A stretch of 54,866 nucleotides of DNA from Reticulitermes lucifugus (GCA_026260175.1 JAKCWW010002660.1:1-54866), one strand, 5' to 3'. Shown: positions 10,641 to 22,394, counted from the first letter of the stretch. Numbers and translations: made by a program. Notes: generated from the letters alone by a model not told the origin.

Positions 10641-11640
10641 ATAGCTACACGTTTCAAACATGAAAATACACAAAAGATTTTCATTGCCTTGTGATGTATG
10701 GAATGAAATGAATTTCACGCCCATTTTCTCCATAGTGTAATTTCTTGTTAAAAAGTAAGTTGAAAATGTTGTAAAGATATGTCCTGAAGTTTATTTTTGA
10801 GATACATGTCACCGTCTCGTGACGCAAGGTATCACATGATCAAACCATGGGGTCTTCATAGTTACACATAGAGTAGTTGTAGAGGGCGATCCTCTGGAGC
10901 CAGATGTGCGTCCCACGAGTAGTAAGTAGTATGGATCCAATTGGTCGTCAAAGGATACTTCCAGACAATCAGTTGAATAGTTCCAATTCTTGCGCAATAT
11001 CACCTGAGCTTCTCCACGGCTCTCGTCACACAGCTGCAGTTATGTTATCTTTATCGGCTGGTGCCCGCCCCTACATTCCTCGGGATACCTGCATTTACAA
11101 GTATACTCTGCTGCAATCGTCGGAACACATTACTGTCTGGATGATGTCGACCAGCATAATGTAATGCGAAATCAGGCACATCAGTACCAGCCTGAATATT
11201 ATAGACACCGAGGTTTAAGGGCATGTCGTAGTATTCGTCGTGTTTGTATTCCTTGGTCAGTCTATAAAAACAGAGTTCTGCTGTGTGGTGTGTGTCCTGA
11301 GTACACCCAACAACATGCTGTATTGTGATAAATGTGTTACTCCGTTTGAGAGTGACATACGTTACATAATACTTTCGAGTTTTTTAAACAAGGACTCACA
11401 CTGTAAATGGTTTGCGAATTTCATTTCAGTCTGTACACGAAAGGATGGGATCACAGCGTTTCACTAAATGTATCATACCAAAGATACTGCAAGGTATATT
11501 GCCGTATAAAAGGGAACGTAAAAGGACAGGCAGTCACAACTCAATTTTGGCAGTTATTTAATGTAAGGTGTAGTAGTGCTTCGTACATAATTTTAATAAG
11601 GAACACCAATTTTAAAATAATAATTGACATAGTTTAATAA
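10641..11640. other. Spacer with small unassigned frames
   Basis: Frames at 10904-11164 (86 codons, plus) and 11240-11637 have no recognised motifs. The 10860-11200 block is less AT-rich than its surroundings and may be an old repeat, but I cannot name it. Confidence 0.35.
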
Positions 11641-11825
11641 GAGGCGATCCACGTTTCGGCAAGAATTAAATCACAGACGTTATAAAATCTTTAAACTTCA
11701 CACATTCCTGTAAAATAATGAGGTCTCTATCTTACCTTGAGTTTTGTATTGTTATATATAGTACTTTAAACATATTTTTATAAATACAAGTACCTGATGA
11801 TATCATTGAAACGTCGAATTATGTA
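11641..11825 (+). repeat. Possible inverted-repeat remnant with CTGATGA...GAAACGTC
   Basis: CCACGTTTCGG near 11650 and the inverse-type motif CCTGATGATATCATTGAAAC (11793-11812), followed by GTC, could be the two ends of a small element of the inverted-repeat class. CTGATGA (11794-11800) is the textbook hammerhead box and GAAACGTC follows at 11808-11815, but only seven bases separate them, too few for a stable stem II. Pairing of the two ends is weak. Confidence 0.3.
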
Positions 11826-12133
11826 GTACAACAGATATTAAGTAACTGCCAAAACTGATTTGTGAATGATGGGCTTTTTCTTTTAAGTATCCTACTACAA
11901 CCGGATACATTACCAAGCATATTGCAATAGTTCAGTCTTTCTTTCTAGTAACATTTTTAATTCATTCAATTAAAAACATTGTATATATCGTGATGTATTT
12001 TACTGATCATTTGCAAACAGTTCGCCTCTGATAACGTTGGCTGATCGCATATATTGCGTTAAAATAAAGTTCTACTTAAAGGTTTACATTGTTAATACTG
12101 CGATTTTTAAGTTTTCTGCAGCGGTGTAATCGA
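11826..12133. other. AT-rich spacer
   Basis: Nothing recognised. Confidence 0.35.
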
Positions 12134-12292
12134 GGATTCTGATCTTCTGGGACGTGACGCTTCGTCGCTAGTTAAGTGGTTCCCGACTTTTCGAAGGAAC
12201 ATGTCGCCTTCATAGTCAAACTTTAAAGGTCCATGGAGCGCGGGGAAACATTTATCAAACGACGCAGCATTACATCTGAGAAGAAGGGACTC
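12134..12292. mobile_element. Small inverted-repeat element, TCTTCTGGGAC family
   Basis: Left end GATTCTGATCTTCTGGGACG and the complement of the right end (GAGTCCCTTCTTCTCAGATG) match at about 23 of 33 positions over the terminal repeat ending in CGTCG. The interior has CCCGACTTTTCGAAGGAACATG, closely matching CCTGACGTTTCGAAGGCATTATG inside the element at 48153-48292. Both have the same size class and the same ends, so they form a family of MITE-like elements. There is no coding capacity, and the minus frame over it (12107-12346) is a shadow. Confidence 0.6.
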
Positions 12293-12662
12293 CTCCATTA
12301 TTAATATTGGTTTCTTGGTGTTGTCATTTTGGTCCCTGTTGTACATCGTTTTATTTTACTAAAATTTTAGCTTCGTGCTTCTTGAATGGCCCTTCTTGTT
12401 TTTTTATTATTCTCGTGTCGGTTATCATTATGGAACGCCGGTGTTGCGCAGAGGAAGTGTCTTCATACTCTTACACGCGGTCTCTTACTTACGTCTCGAG
12501 TCTGGGTGTACAGATGCATGGTTGGTTCGGGATTTGTTTTGTATAAACGTTAAAGAAATACATAAAGAAATTTTATTGAAAAATACCCCCAGAAAACGGA
12601 CAGTTGGAATACCAAGAAGAAAAAGGGAAGTGATATTCAGGCTTCCGCCGCGGTGTAAATGC
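12293..12662. other. Spacer between two inverted-repeat elements
   Basis: The longest frame in the whole window (12375-12779, plus, 134 codons) starts here, but its last third lies inside the next inverted-repeat element and it has no domain. I regard it as chance. Confidence 0.4.
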
Positions 12663-12967
12663 GATCTTCGTTCTTCTGAGATGCTACGCAGCGTAGATTG
12701 GTGGTTAGTTACCGACGTTTCGGTACAACGTATCGGTCCCATCTCCAAAGATCAAGCAGTCCGAGAAGAATTGGAATGAACAATTCATCATGTGAGAGAA
12801 GGGGTTATTGACATTGTGCCTTACGACAGGCTCAGGTAAAAGCAATCTCACAGCGTCTTCATCTTATCGCTTCTTCTTGGACTGCTTGACCCTTGAATAT
12901 GATAGGTTGTCCCGAAACGTCGGTAACTAACTACCAATCTGCGTAACATCCCGGAAAAGCAAGGATC
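12663..12967. mobile_element. 305-bp inverted-repeat element with GACGTTTCGG arms
   Basis: Left arm: GATCTTCGTTCTTCTGAGAT, GCTACGCAGCGTAGATTGG, TTAGTTACCGACGTTTCGG. The complement of the right arm reads GATCCTTGCTTTTCCGGGAT, GTTACGCAGATTGG, TTAGTTACCGACGTTTCGGG. The match runs for about 90 bp per arm. The arm ends and the internal TATCGGTCCCATCT block are shared with the palindrome at 6684-6875. Here a centre of about 110 bp separates the arms (GAAGAATTGGAATGAACAAT...TTCTTCTTGGACTGCTTGAC). It is a non-autonomous element with no coding capacity; the 87-codon minus frame across the left arm is a shadow. Confidence 0.75.
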
Positions 12968-13374
12968 TGAAGGCACAATAACTTGTTAATGGATGTTGCG
13001 GAAGTATACTCTGGAGAGGAGAAAAACATTTTTCTGATTCTGGAGAATCGTGTTCAAATGACGACTTAGCAGGGTCGGCGAACTGTTGAAGAGATAGCTA
13101 CTTAGGCGCTTTATGCAGTATTTACTTCATTAACAATTGCATAGTCGCCGTGAAAGCTTTAAACGTTAAGTAAGAAATCTGTCATTATAGTGACTATTAG
13201 TTGCATGAAAATAGGAGTGGGAAAAAATTGACGAATTGCCATTTACACTAAACATGCTTCACATAATTAACAGCATATCAGTATACACTGCAATAACTGC
13301 AGAACTTAATTAGCATCGAAAGAAGTGCATGACATCGCTCAGGATCCTGTGGAATTGGAGGTTTTTTATTAAAT
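12968..13374. other. AT-rich spacer before a minisatellite
   Basis: Nothing recognised. Confidence 0.4.
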
Positions 13375-13775
13375 GTATTTTAGCTTTAGCTGCTCCTGAT
13401 TTAGGGCTAGTTGAGTTTTTAGTTTATATTAACCGTATTTTACTGCCGGAGGGCTGGTTGCATTGTTGGTTGGCATTAAAAGCATTAACAGCCTTGTACA
13501 TTTGGGTTCTACTACCTGAGGTTTGGTTGGCTTGTTAGTATTAATATTATTGTGTACTTGGTTTCTAGTGCCAGTGGTTTGGTCGCTTTATTTGATGGTA
13601 TTAACGGTATTGTACGTGTGGGTTATACTGCCATAGCTTTATTAGGTTATTGGTTCGTATTAACGGTATTGTATATGCAGGTTCTGCTACCAGAGGGTTT
13701 GTCAGGTTCTTCGATTGTATTAATGGTATTGTATATTTGGGTTCTAATATCAGATACTTGGTTGGGTTGTTAGCC
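13375..13775 (+). repeat. 60-bp minisatellite, about 6.8 copies
   Basis: Units: 13375-13434 (60), 13435-13493 (59), 13494-13549 (56), 13550-13609 (60), 13610-13668 (59), 13669-13728 (60) and 13729-13775 (partial). Each begins (TT)GTAtattTgGgTTcTacT, passes through a variable CCaGaGGgTTGGTTGg-type segment and ends TATTAAcGGTA. Units differ from each other at many positions, so the array is old. Because 60 is a multiple of three, one frame reads a 20-residue motif, LYIWVLLPE.W, several times (13329-13538 and 13552-13773). Stops and one-base indels break it, so I do not call it a gene. Confidence 0.85.
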
Positions 13776-16132
13776 GGCTCCGAGCATTCGTGTGGAAGAA
13801 ATTATGAAACTTGGCGTGATTATATCCGGAATATTCTGAATGCAAGTATGGCGCATTAACGCTGATACATTTTTGTTTGTGTGTCACAGATGAAAGCCAG
13901 TTATGCCCGTTGTTCATCCAACCTGAGAGAAAATGCAAGAACTATCGCAGTAAAGAGAAAAGACTGAAATAAGGGAGCATGAATCTATTACATAAACGTT
14001 TGAGACAAGAAATTCAGCCGAATAATATGTAAAATTTCAGTACCTGCCTCACAGAAAGCACTGCCAATCCCCACTACAAAGACAAATGTGTTAATGCTAT
14101 TGAGGAAAATTATCGCTATACATTCTGAAAATCATATACGAAACTTAAAACAGACGCTGTAGAAAAAATGCAATGTCTTTCGTGTCACTGAAAGTGATAT
14201 ATATAGCGTAATAACTACGGTGCTTTAATAAGTTAAAATACGGGATTTATAGCTCTGCGCATAATTCTTCATGGGTGTGATTTATATTGACTTTGTGTTG
14301 CATGTTTTATACACGTATAAACGAGAAAGTCACTTGGAATGCAAGATAATGTACATGTATAGACTGAACACCATTTCAGAGGACATAAATCTTATTTCCA
14401 TTGCTCGTATTACGTTGATGCAAGTAGCTTGTCTCTGTGTTTTGTGTAAATAACGAGAATGAATACATCATTCTCTAACGAAGTGGATTATCATCATAGG
14501 CGTATGGCGTCTAACTTTGCCAACTCTAATGCCACTGTCATTTCATTTAGCATAGGGGTTATTTGCCGCAACGACTTTCCTTGATGCTTAATAGTCTGAC
14601 TGTACTTTGAATAGTGACAATTAATTACGCTATTTGAATAATTAGAAAGCACAAAGTTATACCCACCAGTTCAGATACTGAAATTCAGTAGCACAAAGAT
14701 TTATTTACAGACAAGCCACCTTTCTTGATACTCAGAACACAAGAACACTCATCCATTAAGCAGCATAACAATTTCTCACACTTCTTTGACAACAAATCCT
14801 ATACGAAATAAGCTTGTCTATGATACGTAACACGCACATTTATTTAGATATTCTGTACTTTCATTTTTGTATCAGACAAATTAAGATGCATACCATACAA
14901 AATGCAATTTAAGTATTTATTACTAATAAGTTATAATACTCTAATATTACGGTTAGAATGCTAAGATAGAATTAGAAAAGGAAATGAAGCACTTTTTGGC
15001 TTAAAATGCAACACTTATAATTTTTCTGCAGAATTGCGATATTATGCACGACTTTTACTTCCCTATTTGTAGTCAGCTTATCCGAATTAATTTAAAATAT
15101 CAATTCTTTTGTACTGTTATAACCTGTTTGAGCTCTTCGACAATAGTATGATACAAGGGTGATACCCTAGACTTGAATTCGATGGGTTATAAGATTGGAG
15201 TCTTGGGTGAGCTATTGATTACCCCGACTGAAAATACTCAGTGTTTCCCTCAGGAACTCCAGACGATTCACGGTGTAGTAGCTAGAAAAGGTCACAGGGC
15301 GCAGTGGCCGAAAATTGAAATGTGGCAAGAAGAAAGGTTTTTTTGGAAAGAGAATATGTGTTGACGGATTGTATTTACTGTTCTTTAAATAAAATGTACG
15401 TACATAAATTCATATCAAAATTACAATATTTATCAATATAATAGTAGGAGATACACAATGAAAAGAGGACGAGGTAGGAAACGTTGAAAACTCTACGAGT
15501 GTACGGTTCATATTTCAGCAAGCATTTGAATAGCGCACACATTACTCATAAGAGCCATCCTCCACACAACTACTGCTGTACCCTTACTCAGGTTTTTGTG
15601 TGCAGTATCTGGACATGAAAAATGTTGCTCGATTCCAGCAGAAAAATTCTGTCCTCTTTTACTTGGAAATGTTGTCATACGCAATACGCGGCCCCAATTT
15701 CCCATTCTTTACCTACGCAAATTTCAGATCCCATTTGAGGCTATATTACGACTGCTGCTCCATCAGCATTACTATGTTAACAAGTAATTAGTCATTATCT
15801 TAGAATTCCTTCTTTAAAACTGCATATTATTCCTTTGAGTGCGGCTCGACATTGTTACGTGAAACTACAGCCTCTAGAATTGTCGCTAGCCAATTTGTTA
15901 CACCAAAAGTCCCACATAAATTGCTGTGGGATTGAAATCATGTCTCCACGGTGAGAAACCGGCTAGAAGTAAGGTAGGTTCCATTTTATTACACTTCTTT
16001 TCTTCCAACCACACGTCCCACGACCTGATCTAGTCATAGCATCTTAAAATTTACATGGTCTTTTCACAAATTATATCCATTCTGTTAGGACACGAGGCTT
16101 ACTTTATTTACATATACATATTTATTTACTTA
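13776..16132. other. AT-rich stretch without recognised features
   Basis: Only frames of about 60-65 codons occur. A less AT-rich patch at about 15180-15330 is unassigned. Confidence 0.4.
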
Positions 16133-16402
16133 TTTATTTATTCAGTATAGTGATTAGGGTATGGACTTGATTCGGGATTCGAATCCCGGCAGATGCAAGA
16201 AATTTTTCTTTTTTCCAGGACGTCCAGACCGCCCTGTCGGGCCCACGCAGTCTCCTATTCCTCCGCGGTAAATGGACCGGGACGTGAGGCTTACCGCTCA
16301 CTTCCTTCTAGTGCCACGTTTAAGAACGTTTGCAGCTTTACCTCTGCACTCCCTATGTGTTTTCATGGCGTCTGCAAGGAAAACTGTATTTTTTTATTTA
16401 TT
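16133..16402 (+). mobile_element. tRNA-derived SINE, family A, diverged and slightly 5'-truncated
   Basis: From 16144 the sequence CAGTATAGTGATTAGG...GGGATTCGAATCCCGG follows the tRNA-like head of the 3252-3524 copy, with B box GGATTCGAATCCC. The body follows: GACGTCCAGACCGCCCTG, then ACGTGAGGCTTACCGCTCAC, TTCTAGTGCCACGTTTAAG and TTTACCTCTGCACTCCC. These are diverged versions of family A blocks in the same order. A flanking 10-bp TTTATTTATT (16133-16142 and 16393-16402) could be a target-site duplication, though it is low complexity. The head lacks about 13 bases. Confidence 0.75.
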
Positions 16403-19175
16403 TTACGATGTCGACATACTCTCGTTTAACTAAAACACTGCAACGGAAATTAAAAGTGTAATGTGTTTAAAAAGTATGACAGTATCACCATTTTGTTTTA
16501 AAATACTATCTGTACAAAAAATGTTCGCCTTCAGAAATTTTTGCCTTGACCTCCATTGAAAAGATTTGCATACTCAAAAGAGGTCAACAAGTCTGTCTCC
16601 AAAAGACGCCAAGACACATTTACCCTCTCAAAATCGAGACTACAATCATAGTTTGGTTTTCAAATTTTTCCATACTTTTTTCTTCTGCAACGATTGTCCC
16701 AAATGTGAGATCGGTACTGCAGTGTTATCTACTGGAGAATTTCGCGGGATTTCTTCCTTACGAGGCTGAGAATCAGTCATGTGTCGTTTCTGCGGTGGGA
16801 AAGATTGAGAGGAAGAACTCTGAAGTTACTGGGAATGTTTTATTTCAAGGGACAGAGAAAAAATAAAAAAATCTTGGGACAGGTTACCAACAGCGAGATT
16901 CGATCCCGAAGAAAGTGAGTAAGTCATATTCATTTTTTGGCACAAAATATGGAATATTATAATCGACAAGTTCTGAGCACATAGTCACAGTGGTAAGGTT
17001 CTGATTTGTATTCTAAATGTACCCTCTTCGATTCTCAGCGTCTGTAAACATGCTATCTTGAGATTATTCATGGTTCTCCTCAGTCCTTCAAAGTTGATGA
17101 TAGTAGGCTACCTAACGATAGATCAAAATAGCTTACTTTCACGTCTCTTCCAATTCGTCATTACTAATCTCCTTCTCTCCATTATCGATAGAAAGTGAAT
17201 ACAGACCTCCATATTCAGTTACGTGTATTTTTCAGTAGTCATGACACTGAGAGGAGGCATTTATCACATAAGTGGATTCCAGTCTGCAGGTCGCAATCGA
17301 TATGAGTTTTCAGAAAGAGATTTCGGAAGCTTTCTTTGTAGGATCTCGGAAGAGACATCGCAATATTGTGGTTCTCCCTTCTGCACCGCACCACATTCCG
17401 GATCTTCCGCTTTCGAATGTCGGCCAGGAAAGGAGCTGCCATGACTGAGGATTTTCGTGGTTTTCAGCTGCTTACTGCAGTGTTCTTCAGAGTTTATCAA
17501 ATATGGGTTTTCTGTCATGCAGTTCTGTTTACACTGCGTCATTACTTCCGTGAGGAGAGAACAAGATAGGCAATGAACCTGTAACGTAAAATAGTGACGC
17601 TTTCGTATAACAATTTTGCACTGGAAAAAACAACAATGCATTCCGCATGTTTTGTTGAGTTATATGTCACTGTAAACTATATAAAAATATTGAGTGGTGC
17701 ACAAGAATACTCTTATGGTACACTGATATCACAAACACCAATGCAAATTAAACGTACAAGTTTTTGAAAGAAAGTATATTCAAAATAATTTCCACTTTTG
17801 TCACACGTTATTTATAAATGCTGCCTTAAAACAAAAGAATGTTTATTTGCTCATGGCCTCCTTTAGATGTACAATTTGGCTAAACAAATCGTAATGACAT
17901 AAGCCATTGCGTAATTTCTCAGTTTTGTATGTGTAAATACTGAATTATAGAATTATATAATTATAACCGTCATACATATTAGACGTTTGCACAGCTGCAA
18001 AGTTGCTATTATTGGTGGTAGAAAATTAAAAATTCAAGGCTGGTGTGCTTTATACAAGGAAAATATCCATAAAATGTTATTAAAACCTGTAATTGTCCCT
18101 ACAGTGTTTGAATATTTGGACCCAAAAGTACAAACAATGGGCACGGTGACAGAGTGAGCCCGATTATTCTTACAAAACTTGGAACTTGGCTATAATATTG
18201 TTTACGGCTAAATTACATGAAGTGAAACAGGAATGGGAGAAGAATAATAAAAAGTCAAATTTCAAAAACAGTCCTGAAGAACATCTCGTGTTTGTTTGGG
18301 CGTACGAAATAGAGTAACTCAGTTCACTGTGGGTGTTACTGTACAGGATAACAATGATTTAAACTCTTATGTGAGCATGTAGAGTAGTACAGTAATTTTA
18401 GTCAGATGGATAATGCTGCCTGAAAAAAATTATTCTGGAACATCTGTTGCAATGGAAAGTTTTGTCATTTTTCCATTTTCAGTATATTTTAAGCCGAATG
18501 TGTAAAAGCTAGAAACTGTGATTATAACACGAAACCGAGGCTTTCATTAAAGGGAATGATTTCCCTAGAAATATCAGATATGGAGGCAGCTAAATATTAG
18601 CCCTGCTAATTAAAACATTTATAATTGACATTTTAAAATACAGGTAATAGTTTTGAAGCAAATATTTCATATTAATATGGAAAAAACATTTTACTTGCAA
18701 TGATTGGCGTCCCTAATTTGAATGTTGGCACATTCCTGACAGAAACAAACACATTTCCCTATGTTAACTGTAAATTAAAATGCACCACCAAAATATTTGT
18801 ATGTTCAGTCTGTCGGGTAGTGCACAGCGAAAATTACTAACTCTTCCGTAGAAAGATTAAATTGGTGCCAACTCTCTATTTACCAGTTAATGTTGTACAA
18901 TTCATGGATTCACTGTAAATTAAATATGTTACCACCGTATTCTTGTGTTTTCATTTTTTCCCGTGACATGTAATACTTCCATGATGTTGCACAGTTCGTA
19001 TATAACGCACATTGTCCAGAACGTTCTGGGGAGACCTTAATCTGTTACTGCAATATAGAAACGGATGGACATGTCATTAAATGAGGCAAGAATAAGCAGC
19101 CAATTTGCACACTGTACTTTTTGAAACTATCAGGGCATATTAATTGATATGTTGCACTGTCGTTTTATTGCTCTT
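16403..19175. other. AT-rich stretch with unassigned frames
   Basis: Frames at 16546-16866 (plus, 106 codons), 17264-17641 (minus, 125 codons) and 17223-17444 (plus) overlap each other and show no domain or consistent coding signal. A weak tRNA-like stretch at about 16985-17040 was considered and not called. Confidence 0.4.
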
Positions 19176-19456
19176 TATATTGTGTTATTTCGAATTTAAG
19201 GTGCATCATTGCTCACATTTTTCCGAACTGAAAATTAGGGTGCATCTTAAATTAGAGGTCTTATTTTTCACTCCTCGAAAGTCTCGACAACATTATTTTC
19301 CTCGAAGACCAAGCGGCCTCACTAAAAGACTAGCAAATTTTACGGACGGTGAAATATATTTGCTTGCAAAAATTTTTTCCTGAAAATCCCTCTTTAGAAG
19401 TGGGATGCGTCATAAATTACAGGGCGTCTTAAATTCGAAGTAATTCGTTATTACTG
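19176..19456. mobile_element. MITE candidate with TTCGAATTTAAG inverted repeats (pogo/Tigger-like)
   Basis: The left end TTATTTCGAATTTAAGGTGC (19185-19204) is mirrored at the right end by GGCGTCTTAAATTCGAAGTA (19423-19442). Inside lie further related pieces in the same relation: AGGGTGCATCTTAAATTAGA near 19238 and GGGATGCGTCATAAATTACA near 19403. The right end continues to TTATTACTG, compatible with a CAGTA-type terminus. Multiple TGCGTCTTAAATTCGA-type subterminal blocks are a known style of pogo/Tigger-type MITEs. The centre is non-coding. The exact left end and a TA duplication could not be fixed. Confidence 0.55.
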
Positions 19457-19537
19457 CTTTTCCTTTACAGAAATTTCTCAGCGAAATTATTCGTTTTGCT
19501 TGTAATATTTAAACTGACATTTTTAAATATCTCGGTT

Positions 19538-20012
19538 TCTCCTTCGGAACATAGGCTGAAGGTGTTCGAGAATAGGGTGCTGAGGAAAATATTTGGGCGT
19601 AAGAGGGACGAGGTAAAAGGGGAGGGAGAAGACTACATAAGGAGGAGCTTTATGAGCTGTACTCGCCAAATAATATTCGGGTGATCAAATAAAGAAGAAT
19701 GAGATTGGCGGGACATGTAGCACGTATGGGGAGAGGAGAGGTGCATACAGGATTTTGATGGGAAGACCTGAGCAAAGGAGGCCACTTGGAAAACCCAGGC
19801 TGATATGGGAGGATAATATTAAAATGGATCTGCAAGAGGTGGGATTGGGGGGGGGGCATGGACCAATTGATCTGGCTCAGGATAAGGACAGATGGACGGC
19901 TGTTGTGAATAAGGTAATGAATCTTCAGGTTTCATAAAATGCGGGGAATTTCTTGACTAGCTGAAGACCTGTTAGCTTCTCAAGAAGCACTCTGCTCCAT
20001 GGAGTTAGTTAT
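19538..20012 (+). mobile_element. LINE 3' end, family L: C-terminus of the polyprotein plus 3' UTR (best copy)
   Basis: The first frame reads EHRLKVFENRVLRKIFGRKR. After a frameshift the other frames give the usual continuation of LINE C-termini: a MRLAGHVARM block, GRPEQRRPLGKPRLIWEDNI, then a KMDLQEVGLG block and an Asp-Arg/Trp region ending VNKVMNL. This region follows the reverse transcriptase in many insect non-LTR retrotransposons (CR1/RTE-like). At least three frameshifts and stops make it dead. The 3' UTR (TAGCTTCTCAAGAAGCACTC, then TGGAGTTAGTTA) is shared with five other copies here. The end is a short GTTA-type repeat, not poly(A). The element is 5'-truncated, as usual for target-primed insertion. 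Confidence 0.85.
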
Positions 20013-22394
20013 TCTGGAGTTTTGTTACTCCTATATACGCGAACCTGATCAATTTTTCCTGTGCCTTTGTTAGTTTCTGTTAGGGTGTGTCTTCTGGGTT
20101 TATTGTTTAAGGTGTTTATGATGTCGATATTGTTTTAATTATTATAAAACATATTCCGAATCGCTAAAAACTCTTTATTTTCCAGTGGCGTTCATGGGGG
20201 TAAGAATGCATTGTATATTCTGTACTAAACTGCAGATTGTTAATGTTCAAGGGGATGACATGAGTCAGACAATGCTACAATTCTTTGCTGTTTGGTTTTC
20301 GGAAAATAGAAAATTTTGTGCTGTTAAGGTTCTTAATTAAGACGATGTCTAGAAAGACGTCTTATCATGTCTTTCATGTTCCAAATTGGAAGTTATTTTG
20401 GGGCAAATATTGTTGAATTACGAGGTTATTTTTATCCGTTAGTGACATGTAGCAGAGGATTAAAATATAAATAAGTCTCAGAGGAAAGAGCAGAATTGGG
20501 AACTTGCATTGCGAATTCTCCCTTCTGAATGCAATTCCTTGTTTTTTTCTAGGACAAGTAATTTTATCTATTACTATACTGCATAGGTTACATCATTACT
20601 TGTATGGATGTTTTTGTGCTGATTAGTTGATTAGTGGGAATTTTTGTAGACTTATTGCTAATATCAAATTGTCCATATTTTTCAGGCAAATTTCTCTTCA
20701 GGCTTGCATTAATTCAATGATGTCTTTAGCAGTGAACAAATAAGGGAAAGGTACAGACTGTTTTAACGTACCCTAACCAATTTTGCTTGCTAGTATGCTA
20801 GAGCAATGCAGTTTATTTCCCGCTGCCTTGTACTTTATTTATAGCGTTCCATGGTGCCAAAATATGAGACTGTAAGGGGTGGAGCTAATCTAACTGCCAC
20901 ATGACTGAGGGCGCCTGTGGACAAGGCCAGATGGCTGCTCCACATGACGGGTTGTTGTTACACACGACACGTGTGGGCCCATCTCTATAGTGGCGGAAGG
21001 TTCTGAAAGATTGGGCTTCATCCATTTAATTTATGTAATTGTAAATATTAATTTTGATGGTACTTTAAGGTTTTGATAGCCTGTGGAAGTGGACTAAGCT
21101 CTCGACGTTTTTGAGAAATATGCTGCCTTCACTTTAAGTTTCTTCGACAGACTTTGAAAATGGAGGCATATTCCTATAAAGTTTCTTTCAGTAATCTATG
21201 GCGGCACTCCCCTCCTCCCTCAGAACAAGCAACTAACAATGTAATATATGGGTTGTAAAGTTTTCACAGTGACTAAATGTAATAAAGTTACATGTACTGG
21301 CCGACCTCGTCAATGCAGAATAAAACTTTAGACGTTTGGGACACTCTCCCTGCCACATAATAATGAACTGGTAGTAAGTAGATACTCGAATGGTCCCAGG
21401 AAAGGTTTAAGGTTTGAACACTGCATGTGTTTGTAATATTTTTGAAATATATTTTGCAAAAAGATGCTTTTCAATACTTCTCAATATCGCCATGTCAGTC
21501 CGCATGTAACAAATCAATACCCGCTAAAAGGATTTGTGTTAAATTTGATACTGAGTGGGCTTAGTAAAATCTGTCAACACATTACATTTTTCTTTAAAAT
21601 CTGCCAAAAAAGGGACGTTTAACTCTGCGCGAATTTCTAGTGTCACTCCTTAAATTTTGTGTGGGAGTGGAATTTATCTCAAAGTTGTAGGGAAAATAAA
21701 ATTTATTTATCCGCAAGTTTTACAGTTTTCACACAGAGAATAAGTGAGCAAGGGTGCCAGAATTGTGACGCTTCGCCTACATTGCTTACCTTTTACGTGT
21801 TCTCAGAAAACAGAGCAAGAACGTGTTATGTGGAGTCGACGTCCATCCGTCTGTCTGTGACTCAACATCAGCGACTAACCGTCTGCCGGAATTTCATGAA
21901 ATTCAGAACAGAAATTATCGACTAGGAGTGCGTTTCGTTAAAATCAGTCCAGTGAAAGCCGGAAATGAATTTGTACCTACTGTCCACATTTATCATCCGA
22001 TTTGGGTTGAATTAGGTATAAGGAATCTAAAGATAATGCCGCTGAGAACTTTTAACTTTCATCGACATCAGCGGGGGAAAACCGCCCTTTTTTTTTTTGG
22101 GCGCCAATGCAGTTACATTTGCAAGTATGAAAACGTATGCAATTTGGAAAGTGAAGAATGCCATCGTGAAAATTATGTACTTTCTCATGGAGTATAAAAT
22201 TTTCAACACTATTTATTATAGGCCCACACACAAGGGGCCATAAAAATGTCTAGACACGTTTATCTCGTTAAGGGGTAAGAAATTTATCATGGCTATCAGA
22301 GGGAAGCATATATTTAGATTTTGCAAGCCTCCCATATTTCACACACACACAATACAAGAATTGCATACGCTTTCAAGATAATTTAAGTCATAAT
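20013..22394. other. Spacer with two unassigned blocks
   Basis: A relatively GC-rich block lies at about 20875-21010. A plus frame at 21823-22197 (124 codons), with LPEFHEIQNRNYRLG near its start, spans an 11-T run. Its phrase structure resembles dispersed-repeat translations more than a gene, but I cannot name the family. No other structure is seen. Confidence 0.35.

Noticed and set aside
12375..12779. Longest open frame in the window (134 codons, plus strand)
   Set aside because: Its 3' third lies in an inverted-repeat element, it has no domain, and opposite-strand frames overlap it. It is explained as chance plus repeat.
16980..17040. tRNA-like stretch (AGTCACAGTGGTAAGG...TTCGATTCTCAG)
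   Set aside because: The B box is imperfect, there is no SINE body after it and the spacing is loose; it could be chance.
21823..22197. 124-codon plus frame
   Set aside because: It runs across an 11-T tract and has no domain; it is more like translation of an unclassified repeat.
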